A program made the position numbers and the translations under genes. Below are positions 36,050-47,039 of a stretch of 64,000 nucleotides of DNA, piece by piece. Origin of the DNA: Rhizophagus clarus (lineage: Eukaryota > Glomeromycota > Glomeromycetes > Glomerales > Glomeraceae); the NCBI GenBank assembly GCA_015698045.1, contig BLAL01000087.1:496001-560000 (forward strand). The letters run 5' to 3'. Within the stretch, counting starts at the first letter, position 1. The number at the start of each line of letters is the position of its first letter. Below the pieces are notes generated by a model. It ran no database searches, was not told where the DNA came from, and saw nothing but the letters and a program-made list of their open reading frames with translations.

Positions 36050-37853
36050 GTTTAAAGCATTATGGAAAAAAAAAAAAAAAAAAAAAGTTTAAAGCATTAT
36101 GGAAAACTCTTTCCCACAAACTTTATTTTATTATACACGCATACACAAAAGTGAGTTACTGGAATTATCATCGCCAAAAACTCACAAAGTTTATGATGGG
36201 GAAGACCCTTTTTAAGAGTTAAACAATATGAAAAGAAAACTACAAAACATTATCAACACTGTCCTTCTTGTTAGAAACATTTTAAAACAAGAGGAGTTTG
36301 CTATTTTCCTCTCTCCAAAACTCGCTCCTTTCCTTCGACAACATGGCCACAAACACTTCGCCACCTATAATCTTTCGGGTTTCCACACAGAAATTACCAA
36401 CACGATAAAAGAACTACGCTCAATAATAAATGGCTTTATCTCTAACACCGGCATCATAGCTCAACATTACTTTCACTCACACACTTCGGACTTGTTAGCT
36501 CGTCTTCTTCGTTATCAACGATGTTTAGAAAAATTAATGGAAATTACTCCTGACCCCGTATGCAGATCAACGATCGACACAACCGGTTTTACATTGAGTC
36601 GCTATATACAAGGAGATGCAGATTACCAAAATTACCCGTCCTACCGATCAACAATGCAAATTTGCAAATTACACGAAAATCAAAACACTTTTAAGAAAAA
36701 GTGAATTTCTTATCGATCCGATCTGGAACACAACATCGATCTTTACGATAACGTAATAAAGGATTTTCTTCAACAACAAAAATCCAATTTTCCTTTCGAC
36801 AAAAATGTTTTACAAGAGATAGTTGACGAGGATATCGAACATAAACGCGCAACCCGTACATTTGTTTTAGAATATTCCTCGACATATAAACTATACTTTA
36901 AATCTCATCGCTATTTACAATTGATTTCGGACCTATATCAACGACAAAGACTCATTAATGATGAGATTGATAAATTTACAAAAAAAGGTTATTACTAAAA
37001 TTAACCAATCAACTTCGACGACCAGTACTATTCCGCAGCGCAAAACTATTTCCACGTTACCCGACATATCACATCCATGTGACATACAGGAACATATAAT
37101 CAACACGACATCACATACAGTTGACGACAAAAAAGAAAAAATTATTTTTAATTATTTAAGTCAACAAAAAGAAGACCCCAAGCGACAAAAAAGAAAACAT
37201 CGACAAAAACGGTACCACTATCGACAAGAAAGGAAACACGCCTGGATTAACGCCACATCGTACATATAGTGAGGATTCTTACCCCAGTCTTGTGGATCCT
37301 TTCGACCAACGAAAACAGGCACGCAAATTATGCGTGATCTACAAACGAACTACTAGGAAAAAAGAAACCTTTTTATTCCTCTTCAAACAATTTATTATAG
37401 ATTTTAATTTTTTATATTTTATGAATACAATAGGTTTTTCTTTTAGTTTAACCAAATTTTTTTTAGGATATATAATTTCTTTAGTTAAAAGAATTATTTT
37501 AGAATTTTATTTTTCTCTTTAATTTTTTTTCTTTAGGGGACCGGTAGTAGTCCAAGGTGTGTGGAGTTTCCTTGAGCGTCTCGCAGTAGGGTGCGAGATT
37601 TATCCTTAAGAGTGTTCTTAGTTGTCTTTTTTTTTTTTCGTTTAGTAGGTGGTAGGTTGTCAGAGGTGGCGGAAAACTCGCTCAGTTAGAGCATTTAATC
37701 GAATTAGGATTAAATTTATTTATAGATTTTTTCTAAATTTTTCTTGTCAGTATAGTTGTTAATGCACAATGTATACAGCCGTTTATTGACATGAATCTTA
37801 ATAAAGAATTTTATTATGCGATAAAAAAAAAAAAAAAAGCTTAAAGCATTATG
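36050..37853 (+). mobile_element. Poly(A)-tailed retroposed element with triple target-site copy
   Basis: The sequence TTTAAAGCATTATGG occurs at 36051-36065 and again at 36088-36102, the two separated by a 21-A run. A near-identical CTTAAAGCATTATG occurs at 37840-37853, directly after a 16-A run (37823-37838). An AATAAA signal (37799-37804) lies about 20 nt before that A-run. This is the signature of L1-type target-primed insertion: target-site duplication, element, poly(A). The first copy plus 21-A run looks like a second event that deposited only an A-tail at the same site. The body (36103-37838) carries a broken ORF and a GC-richer 3' region. Confidence 0.75.
36228..37340 (+). pseudogene. 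Broken ORF of the retroposed element, unknown protein
   Basis: Translation starts at ATG 36228 (MKRKLQNIINTVLLVRNILK) and runs in one frame to TAA at 36997-36999, with an internal TGA at 36702-36704 (context AAG TGA ATT). The part after the TGA is clearly coding (SDLEHNIDLYDNVIKDFLQQ; VLEYSSTYKLYFKSHRYLQL). Near an A7 run at about 36978 the reading shifts to the frame that ends at 37269, with a very basic segment (KRQKRKHRQKRYHYRQERK). Another shift gives TYSEDSYPSLVDPFDQRKQA to about 37340. Helical N-terminus plus basic C-terminus suggests a nucleic-acid-binding ORF1-like protein, but I recognise no domain. Confidence 0.5.
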
Positions 37854-37959
37854 CTTAATGAATAACGCATATGCTACATTTTATTAAGAAATAGATCTTG
37901 TCAGAGAAAAAAAAATAAACAAAATTATTTTCTTATTAATCGAAGATCATTAAAGCGTT

Positions 37960-39420
37960 AAATCATTTTTTTTTTTTAAATGTAACGATTAAAAAAGTCG
38001 TTTTTTTAAAAAGTGTAACGGTTAAAAAAATCGTTTTTTTAAAAAGTGTACCGATTAAAAAAATCGTTTTTTTAAAAATGTAACTAAGGCAATTTGGGTA
38101 CAGTTAGTGAACCTTCATTTAAGCGTATAATTAAAAAAAACGCCTTTTTTAAGCGTTTATAATTAAAAAAAAACGCCTTTTTTAGGCGTTTATAATTAAA
38201 AAAAAACGCCTTTTTTTAAGCGTTTAATTAAAAAAAATCGTCTTTTTTTAGGCGTTTAATTAAGAAAAATCGCGTTTAATTAAAAAAAAAAAGAAACGGA
38301 AATTGCGCTTTTTCTAATCGCTTAATTAAAAAAAAATATGCTTTTTTTTAAGCGTTCATAATTAAAAAAAAATACGCTCTTTTCTCAAGCGTTTAATTAA
38401 AAAGAAACGCTTTTTTTTAAGCGTTTAATTAAAAGAAACGCTTTTTTTTAAGCGTTTAATTAAAAGAAACGCTTTTTTTTAAGCGTTTAATTAAAAAGAA
38501 ACGCTTTTTTTTAAGCGTTTAATTAAAAAGAACCGCCTTTTTTTAAGCGTTTAATTAAAAAGAACCGCTTTTTTTTAAGCGTTTAATTAAAAAGAAACGC
38601 TTTTTTTTAAGCGTTTAATTAAAAAGAAACGCTTTTTTTTAAGCGTTTAATTAAAAAGAAACGCTTTTTTTTAAGCGTTTAATTAAAAAGAACCGCTTTT
38701 TTTTAAGCGTTTAATTTAAAAAAAAACCGCCAAATGGTTTTTTTAAAACATTTAAAATTTTTTTTTTATAAAAAAAACGCTAAAAATTTTTAAAGCGTTT
38801 GATTTTTTTTTTATTTTTGAAAAAAACGTTTAAATTTTTTTTAAAAAAAACCGCTTTCTTTTAAGCGTTAAGCATTTAAATTAAAAATAACGCTTTTTTT
38901 AAGCGTTTAATTAAAAATAACGCTTTTTTTAAGCGTTTAATTAAAAAAAACGCCCTTTTTAAGCGTTTAATTAAAAAAAAACGCCCTTTTTAAGCGTTTA
39001 ATTAAAAAAAAACGCCTTTTTTAAGTGTTTAATTAAAAAAAAACGCCTTTTTTAAGTGTTTAATTAAAAAAAAACGCCTTTTTTAAGCGTTTAATTAAAC
39101 GTTTAATTTAAAAAAAAAACGATAAAATGCGTTCTTTTAAACGTTTAATTTAAAAAAAAACGATAAATGCATTTTTTTTAAAGCGTTTAATTTTAAAAAA
39201 AAATGCCCAAAAAACGTTTTTTTAACTTCGGGCCATTTTTTTCAAATTAAACACTTAAAAAACGACAAAAAAAAAATGATTTTTTTAATCGTTTTAATAA
39301 AAAAAAAAAGATTTTTTTTTTTATTAATCGTTTTTTTTTTTATTTAATTGTTTTAAAAAAATGATTTTTTTTTAATCGTTTTAGCAAAAAAAACCAACTT
39401 TTTTTTTATTAATCGCTTTA
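37960..39420. repeat. AT-rich hairpin array (AAGCGTTTAATTAAAA...AACGCTT units)
   Basis: About 1.4 kb of tandem units of roughly 31-36 bp. The core unit has GCGTTT, an AATTAAAA spacer and AAACGC followed by a T-run, so each unit is a near-perfect hairpin (about 14-bp stem when the A/T runs are included). Neighbouring units can also pair in a second register (AAACGCTT with AAGCGTTT). Three related units with AACGATT...GTCGTT stand at the left edge (37980-38085), and the right edge (39230-39420) fades into ATCGTTTT variants. There is no coding capacity. Confidence 0.85.
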
Positions 39421-40410
39421 ACATGATGTACCATGCATAAAACAAATATGCATCTGCATTTACCATTTCTCCATTAACACATTTGGAGCATGCATCAATA
39501 ACCCGTTACTCATACCACCAGAATTCTTATTATTTATTTGCAATTATTCCAGGACCAAAGTACAATTTTCATGGTGATATTAATTGTTTTAAAAAACCAA
39601 TTTTTTATTGGTCGTCTAATAAAAAAATGAATTTGGCCATTTTTTTCTGTCATTTAATATGAAAACCGTTTTTTCCTAGGCCGTTTAATAAAAAAACTCA
39701 ACATTTTTTTTATCGAAACAAATAAAGAAAAATGTTGAAAATTGTTAACCTTTTTTTTTATCAAAATAACATTAAAATGTTAAAAAAAAATCGTTGTTTT
39801 AATAAAAAAAAAACCAAACCCATTTTTTATCAATTTAATGGAAAAAACGGTTAATTGTTTTAATAAAATGAAAAAAGATTGATTTATTAATCATTTTAAA
39901 ATGAAAAAGAAAATGCTTTTATTTGTATAAAAACTATTAAAAAAAATTAATAATTTTTTCGTTAATAAGTTTAAAAAATTGTTAAAATTCTTTTTTTTTT
40001 GATTATCTGGTTTAATAAATAAATTGTTAAATTTTTTTTTTTTTTTTAATTATTCGATTAAAAAACTGTTAAAAAATAAATTATTAATAATCATTAAAAA
40101 AAAAATAAATAAAATTTTTTAATTAACGTTAAAATATTTTTTGATTATAAAAGACAACAGTTTTTTCTTTGTTATCCGGTTTGAGATTTAATAGGCCATT
40201 AAAAAAAATTAAATTGATTTTTTTTTATTATCCGGTTTAATAAACAAAATAATGTTAGAAAAAAAAGATAATTAATTTTTTTTTTAATTATTTACTTTGA
40301 TAATTAAAAAAAATGTTTTTATTAGTAATGTAGCAAAAAATTGCTTCATTGACATTTTTTGCAATTTTATTTAATAAAAAAAAAATCTCCACCTTTTTAT
40401 TAAGTTATTT
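39421..40410. other. Low-complexity A/T tracts
   Basis: Alternating A-runs and T-runs, apparently decayed continuation of the hairpin array. No gene. Confidence 0.6.
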
Positions 40411-40588
40411 TATCGCCGTTTTCAAAATGGTGTATGCTATTTATTCGTAATTGAATATTCGAATACCAATATTCGTCCAGTTTTCATCCGTGTTTTTTTC
40501 TGTTTTCATCCGGTTTTCATCCGGTTTTCGGTTTTCTTTTTTTTTTTATTCAGATACAACTGCGTACATCATTTTGAAAACGGCGATA
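40411..40588. mobile_element. 178-bp MITE with 24-bp terminal inverted repeats
   Basis: Ends 40411-40434 and 40565-40588 are inverted copies with one mismatch (core CGCCGTTTTCAAAATGG), each bordered by TA, as in Tc1/mariner-type MITEs. The interior contains three TTTTCATCCG words. No coding capacity. Confidence 0.8.
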
Positions 40589-41519
40589 ATAAAAAAAAGC
40601 TAAAGGCATTTGTTAAAATCATCTTAACAAAAAATGAATTAATTATTTTTTATTACGGTACTCATTTATCGGATGAGATTTTAAAAAAAGTCAAAATATT
40701 TTTATTAAAACGATCAATGAAAAAAAAAGTATCAATATCAGATATCGTTTATTACTAAAATAACTAATAAAAAATATTAATATCACTTTTTTACTTAAAA
40801 AACGATTATTAACAAGATATTAATACCGTTGCAGCATGTATGCTTATATATCATAGGGGACGAAGTCCCCTAAATAAGCGCATATTCTAGTTATTATAAT
40901 AAATAATAATTCTTCTATATACTAAAAAAATACTTATGTAACAGTAACGTTTAGATTACCCTGTATAAATAATTTTTGAGTTGAAATTTTTTTTTGTCTG
41001 CGCCTGATCTACATTTTTTTAGTTAGAAATTGGCTGATCCTGTGTTTTATAGTTAAATCGGACATCTATAATGATTATTAATGTACAAAAAATTTATTAT
41101 TTCCCATTAGCCAATGTTTACTACTACACTATCTTTAGTAATTGTAGCAGTAGATCACTTAACAAAATTCTTTTTTTTTCTGATTGCTTTTCTGTAATTA
41201 GCATTTGGCTAATACTAATAAGTATAATAAATGAATAATGTTAACTCATTTTAATAATAATAATAATAATAATAACTGGCCGATAAGCCCGGGAGTTGCC
41301 CCGGGTTTGTAGGTTTAATATTAAAAATAAGAGTATTGATAGTAATATTACGTGTATGGTTTTAATCAAAATATTGGTTTGATTAAACAAATAAACTGTA
41401 AGAAATTTGGGATTGAAATATTTTTACAATACATTTATTTTATGTTATTTAAATAAAATAATAAATTAGTGATTTACATTTTAAATCTTTAATGAAATAA
41501 CAGTTCTTATCAGAACACT
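40589..41519. other. Intergenic DNA with GC hairpin, possible Helitron 3' region
   Basis: At 41288-41305 CCCGGG occurs twice around a short loop, giving a strong hairpin in otherwise AT-rich DNA, next to an (AAT)n run at about 41253-41274. It lies downstream (minus strand) of the Helitron helicase relic, where a Helitron 3' hairpin would be expected. No exact CTRR terminus is identified. A CCCCTAAAT-type word follows a GGGGACGAAGTCCCC palindrome at about 40857-40871. Confidence 0.35.
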
Positions 41520-42885
41520 TCTGGATATACAACATTACGTGTAACATTCGCACCTTGCCATTTAGAAATTAGAATTTTTAAATTTTTCGTGAAGTTACTC
41601 TTAAAAAGGTAACATACAACTGTCCATGAGAAAAGACAGGAGTTTGAACATATAAGCCAACCCAGTTAAATGTTTGCCCTTGAGGCTTATTGATAGTCAT
41701 TGCAAAAGCTGGTTGTACTGGAAACTGACGACGTTTGAAATAAAAGGTAGATCTGTATCTGAAGGAGACATTATAATGCGAGGAATAAAAACTCGAGTTC
41801 CAGAATCGTTTCCAGTAATTATCTCAGCTTCAATAACATGTTTCTGAAAATATGACAAATCAATCTTGTTCCATTACAAAGACCATCAAAAGGTTGTATA
41901 TTGCGTAGCAATATAATATAATTGGAGTTCCTAATTTCAATATTAACTTATGAGGTGGAAGGCCTCCAACAGTTAAAGAATTGAGAAACTCTAATGATGT
42001 ATATTTGGGCAAATTGAAGATGTTTTTCATCATTAGGAAGCAATGTTCCTATACTATGGTACATTTCTCCATGTACTCGAAAAGTATTGACACCTCTAGT
42101 TCCCATTACATGTTCATCAATTTTTGCGCCTATTGCAGAATTATACATCCTAATATTTTGTTTAAACTAGGGAAACGGAAACCGTTGGAGTGTCCGAAGC
42201 TTTGATTCAATGTTAAATGTATTACATGTATTACAGAAAAATAAAATGTATTACAGAAAAATAAGGACAATAAGATAAACTAAATGTATCACAAAAAAAA
42301 GATGCATGATAATCATCTAAAAAGGAATTAACCCAATAAAATTTTAATAAATTAATAAATAACGTGATAATGTTGATATGTTGTTACACCTGATCCTAAA
42401 ATTTTATTGGGCGTAATTTATTTACACCTGATCCTAAAATTTTGTTACACCTGATGTCACACCTGATCCTAAAATTTCATTGGCCATACACGCATGCGGA
42501 CAGACAGTACATGCATGGAAAAAGCATACCTAACCGTATATGTCCTTCAGCTAAAGCTTTGGACAAATAAACGTGCAGTAGAATCCATTTCATCAAGAAG
42601 ACTATCCAAAGGAGGTAGTAGTTCTTGCAAAGGTGGAAGAACCTTGCCTTTTGCGCAGCAAGTATCAAAAACTGGTGATCTTGTAGATACATTTACTCTT
42701 TCGTCCAACCACATCATAGCCCCACAGTCGAAACATTCATGGTCCATATTACCTAGTGTATGACGATCTAATCCATCTGAAATCCATGGATAGATATGTG
42801 CCTTTGGAATTTTTGATGATTCATTAATTCCATCATCTCTCCTTCTTTTTGAATGTGGTGGTGCGTGGTATGTTTTCTTTTCCAT
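41520..42885 (-). pseudogene. Deleted Helitron transposase (Rep/Pif1-like helicase) relic
   Basis: Three parts typical of Helitron proteins lie in order on the minus strand. (1) 42885-42547: MEKKTYHAPPHSKRRRDDG, then HECFDCGAMMWLDERV and CCAKGKVLPPLQELLPPL, the N-terminal Cys/His region. (2) About 42160-41990: NIRMYNSA, then FRVHGEMYHSIGTLLP and LQFAQIYI, the start of the Helitron-like N domain. (3) About 41990-41575: [53 protein letters not shown], the C-terminal Pif1 helicase motifs. The Rep nuclease and most helicase motifs between parts 2 and 3 are missing, with the junction at about 41990. Part 3 also has frameshifts and stops. It cannot encode an active transposase and is a decayed derivative. 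Confidence 0.75.
42165..42535 (-). other. Insertion or intron inside the Helitron relic
   Basis: This separates the N-terminal Cys/His part from NIRMYNS, which are normally close together in Helitron proteins. It contains three ACACCTGATCCTAAAATTT repeats (42386-42478) and an inverted repeat CCCAATAAAATTTTA at 42332-42346 / 42397-42411. On the minus strand a GT...CCCTAG frame could make it an intron. Either a small inserted element or an intron. Confidence 0.4.
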
Positions 42886-43365
42886 TTTATCTTTTTAGTT
42901 GACGATAATATTGCTGATGCTCACGTTGGAGCATTTTCTGTCGTTTCTTAAGAGTTTCACTGTACATCATAATTTTTGTATATATTAATAAAAGAGAAAT
43001 GTTATATTTAGTTTTCAATATTTATCAATATGTTTGAGAAAAATAATTTACAGTATTAACACGTAGGATAAACTTTAAACTTATATTACATATTAAGTAT
43101 CGAAAAAGCTTAATTATACTTTTATTAATTAAATATTAAATTAGCAAAAACATAAAAGGTTTCGATATGCTGCATATACAGTATACAATAAATAATAAAA
43201 TTTTTCCTGAGAAGATCGAGTCCCCACAGACCCCCTTCTTAGCTCTATTTTTTTTTATCTTTTTTCTTTTAATTTTCATTTTTTTGCTTTTATTTTATTT
43301 TTCCTCTAGATCGTATGTAATGTTACAAATAGTGGGAATGATCATAATAAAAGGAAAAAGATTAA
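42886..43365. other. Intergenic DNA
   Basis: AT-rich. The frame at 43167-43397 is built of Phe/Leu runs and has no support. Confidence 0.45.
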
Positions 43366-44030
43366 TGAGATGGGAAGGAGAATTAAGAACAAAATGAAGG
43401 GGAGTTAAGAACAAAATGAAGGAGGAGTTGAAAACAAAATGGAGGAGGAATTAGAATAAACCGAGGAGAAGAATGAAATGGGAGGGGGAATTAAACAAAA
43501 TGAAGGGAGAGGAAAAATGTGTTGGAAGTAAGAATTAAGGATGAAATGGAAGGGGAGTCAAGGACGAAATAGAAGAGGGAGTAAAGAATGAAATGGAAAG
43601 GGGAAGTGAAGAATGAAGTAGAGAAGTGAAGAATGAAATGAAGAGTGGAGTGAAAATTGAAATGAAAAGGGAAGTGATGGTTGAAGTGGAAACAAAGTGA
43701 AAGCGAAAGTAATAAATAAAATGAAAGAGAGAGGAAGAATAAAAATAAAATGGAAGTGATGAAGAAAAGAAGTGAAAGAGGAAGTGATGAATGAAATAGC
43801 GGGAAATAATGATCAATCAGAAGAGAAGAATGAGTTGAAAGGGAGAATTAAGAACAAAATTAATGAAGGAGGAGTTAAGAATGAAATAAGAGGGAAAGAA
43901 TAAGATGGAAGAGGAAATTAAGAACAAAACTAAGGGAAAGTTGGGAATGAAATGAAAGGAAAAATGAGATGAAAGAAAGAGTTAAGAATGAAATAGAAGG
44001 AGAGTGAAATGGAAGAGAGAGTAAAGAATG
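43366..44030. repeat. Polypurine tandem tract (AGAATGAAATGGAAGGGGAAGT-type)
   Basis: About 660 bp in which the plus strand is almost free of cytosine: variants of GAATGAAATGGAAGGGG with irregular period. The minus-strand frame at 43535-43816 is an artefact of the repeat. Confidence 0.8.
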
Positions 44031-45056
44031 AATGTCAGGCATGTATTATAATAGGATTCTGACAAGATTTTGGATAGTTCCAATTATCCAATTCATTTTT
44101 GGTTCATAAAGATTTCATAAAGTTTCTTGATGGTGTATAAAAAAGTTATAGTCTATTTAATTATCAACTAAAAATGGAATTTCTATTCAGAGCAAAAAAA
44201 AAAAAAAAAATAAGAAATTTTGATTTAATAAAGTTTTTATATAAATTAAAAAACAAAAAAAAAAAAAAAAAAAAAAAAGAATTAAAATGAGTAAATAAAG
44301 AGCTAAGATTCGTGAGTATGGTTAAAATTGATTCCAGTACAAAATCTCGAAAATCACTTGCACTATCAAACACAAGATCAACAACAAAATCTTGACAGTC
44401 CAAATTCTTGACAATATTGTCATTATGTCGACAATCTTGTAGGGAAAATAGAATTGTAACAATTTTAATGATAAAGTAAATCACAGAATAATAGATTATT
44501 CACAGTACGTGGAATTACCCACAATATTTCTTTGTAATTTTTTGCGATTACTTATTTAGCGAGTTATGTATAGAACGTTTAAAAAAAAGTGCATGATGTT
44601 AGTTTTTTTAATTTAATGAATAAAAATATTATTAGTTTATTATAAAGAATTGATAATAATGTCTTTTACAATATAATTACAAATTAATAGTAATATTTAG
44701 ATTGTCAAGATTTTGTTGTCGGTCTTGTATGAGAATTTGGATACCGTTATGTACGTATTGCCATTTTGGTTATACGTATGATTTAAAATTGTATGTACTG
44801 TACAAGTATGTACTGATTTATCTATTTATTTATTTTAAATGGAGACAGACAACGTCAATACAAATGAGGACAAAGAAACGTAACTAAACGTGACTAACAA
44901 ATCGCTTACTAAATATGTATTGAAAACATCATGCAGCACAGCCGGTCCTCCAAACCCATCTGGGTAAACCAGTAAAAAAAAAAAAATACAAAGGAAATGG
45001 TTAGTATGATCTCCCTTTGGAATCACGGCCCTCCTTCCCCCTCCTTTTACATCTGG
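44031..45056. other. Intergenic DNA with A-runs and an inverted similarity
   Basis: A-runs lie near 44196 and 44257. The word GTCAAGATTTTGTTGT(C/T)G occurs on the minus strand near 44398 and on the plus strand near 44704, so two inverted copies of a short segment flank the 44.4-44.7 kb interval. No gene supported. Confidence 0.35.
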
Positions 45057-45257
45057 TCACAATAATCCCATCATATTCTTATTGCTAGTCGTCTTGTGAC
45101 TTGATTGGGACGTCTGGCAAGATGAAGATTTTGTCAAGTTAGCATTACTCTCCGAATTGTTTTTCTTCTTTTTGTTCTTACTCTTTACGTTTTCTTCGCT
45201 GGTCTTTGCTAAGACCGATTTACTCAGTACAGTACGAATTTGCAAGCCAATAGACAT
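45057..45257 (-). CDS. Small Ser/Lys/Asn-rich open frame (66 codons), uncertain
   Basis: MSIGLQIRTVLSKSVLAKTS leads into a polar stretch (ENVKSKNKKKKNNSESNANL) and ends MMGLL. The amino-acid composition is more protein-like than most short frames here, but there is no domain, no paralogue in the window and no clear promoter. It could be one exon of a larger gene with the frame at 45376-45600 on the same strand. Confidence 0.25.
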   Translation of the reverse strand: MSIGLQIRTVLSKSVLAKTSEENVKSKNKKKKNNSESNANLTKSSSCQTSQSSHKTTSNKNMMGLL

Positions 45258-45375
45258 ACGGTACGTACGGTTGATTAATTTTTGTGATGATCGATTTTCC
45301 TATTACCCCTTTGATTCATCATCAAGTCTTATACTCCTGTTCACCTCTCACCATTCCTTGACAAAAAAACTTTTT

Positions 45376-45600
45376 TTAAAAAAAAAAAATATTTGAGTTT
45401 GTACTATTAAAATGGCTGAATGAGGAAATCATGTCATGTATTGTAATTTGTAAACCATGACCATCACGATACTTAAAAATTTCATTCTTTGTATGTTTAA
45501 TTGAGACTAAACAATGTACATCATTTAATTTAATTGACAAGTGACACGTTGATATAAAAGCAGAAACACCTGCCAATAAAATACTTATAAGGTGAATAGC
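45376..45600 (-). other. Possible exon of unknown gene
   Basis: The minus strand reads GVSAFISTCHLSIKLNDVHC and then KHTKNEIFKYRDGHGLQ after a possible TTGGCAG acceptor near 45573. It has a protein-like composition but no ATG in frame. I do not recognise the family. Confidence 0.25.
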
Positions 45601-45609
45601 ACATGTCAA

Positions 45610-46924
45610 TATTATAGAGTAAATTTAAATTTTATAAATATTTTAGTATAATTTTTTCATTTTATTTATTCGTGTTTTTGTAAATTTTTATTGATCATTC
45701 TTTGTAACCATCATAAGTAGTGATATAATGCTTCCCTTAAAAATTGTCTAAGAACTCGATTGTGTTAAAAAGACGGCTTTGATCATGTATTACCGAATAA
45801 TAATAAGTAAGGGGACAGATTAATCTTAAAAGTTACTATACTATAATGTGCAAAAGTTTAAATTTACTTTGCAAAGATAGGTTTTCCACATAATTTTTCT
45901 TCAGAACGTTGTAAAAACTTTTAATTTAGTAAACTTTTTATCAAAAAAAATCTATTATATGATTTCATTCAAAATGGTACTATCTGAATGAATCAGAAAT
46001 AGGGTCAAAAAGAATGAACAAATAGGATTAGCACAAAGTATATATGGTAATCTTATTCCTGTATATTTTTATATTCTCTTGTATAATGTACTGTATACTT
46101 GTGATCAATCTATTAAATACAAGTTAGAAAAATATTACTTATATGATCGATCATGAAATTATGCATTTAAATAGTCCTGAATCAGAAATGAGAAGACATG
46201 TATACTATGTATACATTTATCAAGCATTATGAAATACTATAATTTCTAGATTAAAGAAAAAGAAATTATAAATCGTTTATCTATGAATCAAATTTGATTT
46301 ATATAAATAAATTTGGACTAAGCCACGTTACTTATTGTGTGAATTGGAATTTGAGATTTTGTTGCGAATATAATTTAACGATGAAATATATAATTTTATT
46401 ATTATTTGTCAATAATTAGAGCTGAAAATAAAATTTGTAAATACAAATTTTTTTTTTTTTATAAAACAAAGGTTACTTTGATTAATAGTTTTCAGCACAT
46501 CGTTAAAATCCGAAACTTGTTTCACCCGATATAAGCCGAAACTATCCGAAACCTTAATTTGTAGATCATTTTAGTAGGTAAGACTACGATATGTATATAC
46601 TCTATACATATTTATACTGTATCGGTATAATAAAATAAGATATAGATATGATAGTTGTACATAATTTAAAGATGATAATGGACTGAAAGCGGTCAATAAT
46701 CAAGGATGCAAATTTAAATATATTGATATGATTAAAAAAAAAATATTTATTAATTACTCTGTTGTAGAAAAAAAAAAATTTTTTTTATATACATTCGTTA
46801 AGAAAAAAAAGAAGATTCTAATGTTATAAATCTTATAATTATCACTTTATTATTCGCAATTACCCTAGTGTAACATGAGTAACAAAGAAATTAAACGATC
46901 ATCTGACTTTGTGTAACTTGTACG
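45610..46924. other. Intergenic DNA
   Basis: No gene seen; AT-rich with several A/T runs (46440-46460, 46735-46810). Confidence 0.5.
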
Positions 46925-47005
46925 TATATAAAAGGGGATTTTTTATTCCGTAAATTTATTCTCTTTCCTCCCTAATTTCTCTTGCGTCACTACTTGCGTC
47001 ACTAC
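46925..47005 (+). promoter_or_regulatory. Promoter of HMG gene 2: TATA box and 12-bp duplication
   Basis: TATATAAAAGG at 46925-46935 lies 105-115 bp before the ATG. A pyrimidine-rich leader follows, with an exact tandem duplication of TTGCGTCACTAC at 46982-46993 and 46994-47005. The TGCGTCA core resembles a bZIP (AP-1/ATF) half-site, though here it lies downstream of the TATA box and may simply be leader. Confidence 0.5.
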
Positions 47006-47039
47006 TTGCTTTCTCCTTAGAAATTACAAAAATATTATT

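Noticed and set aside
2996..36704. TGA as selenocysteine or recoded codon in the element ORFs
   Set aside because: No selenocysteine element or conserved context was seen, the ORFs also carry frameshifts, and CGA-to-TGA decay is simpler.
37960..39420. CRISPR-like array
   Set aside because: Units follow each other without unique spacers, the setting is eukaryotic, and the pattern is a hairpin satellite.
43535..43816. Ser/Phe-rich minus-strand protein of 93 codons
   Set aside because: It is an antisense reading of the polypurine tract.
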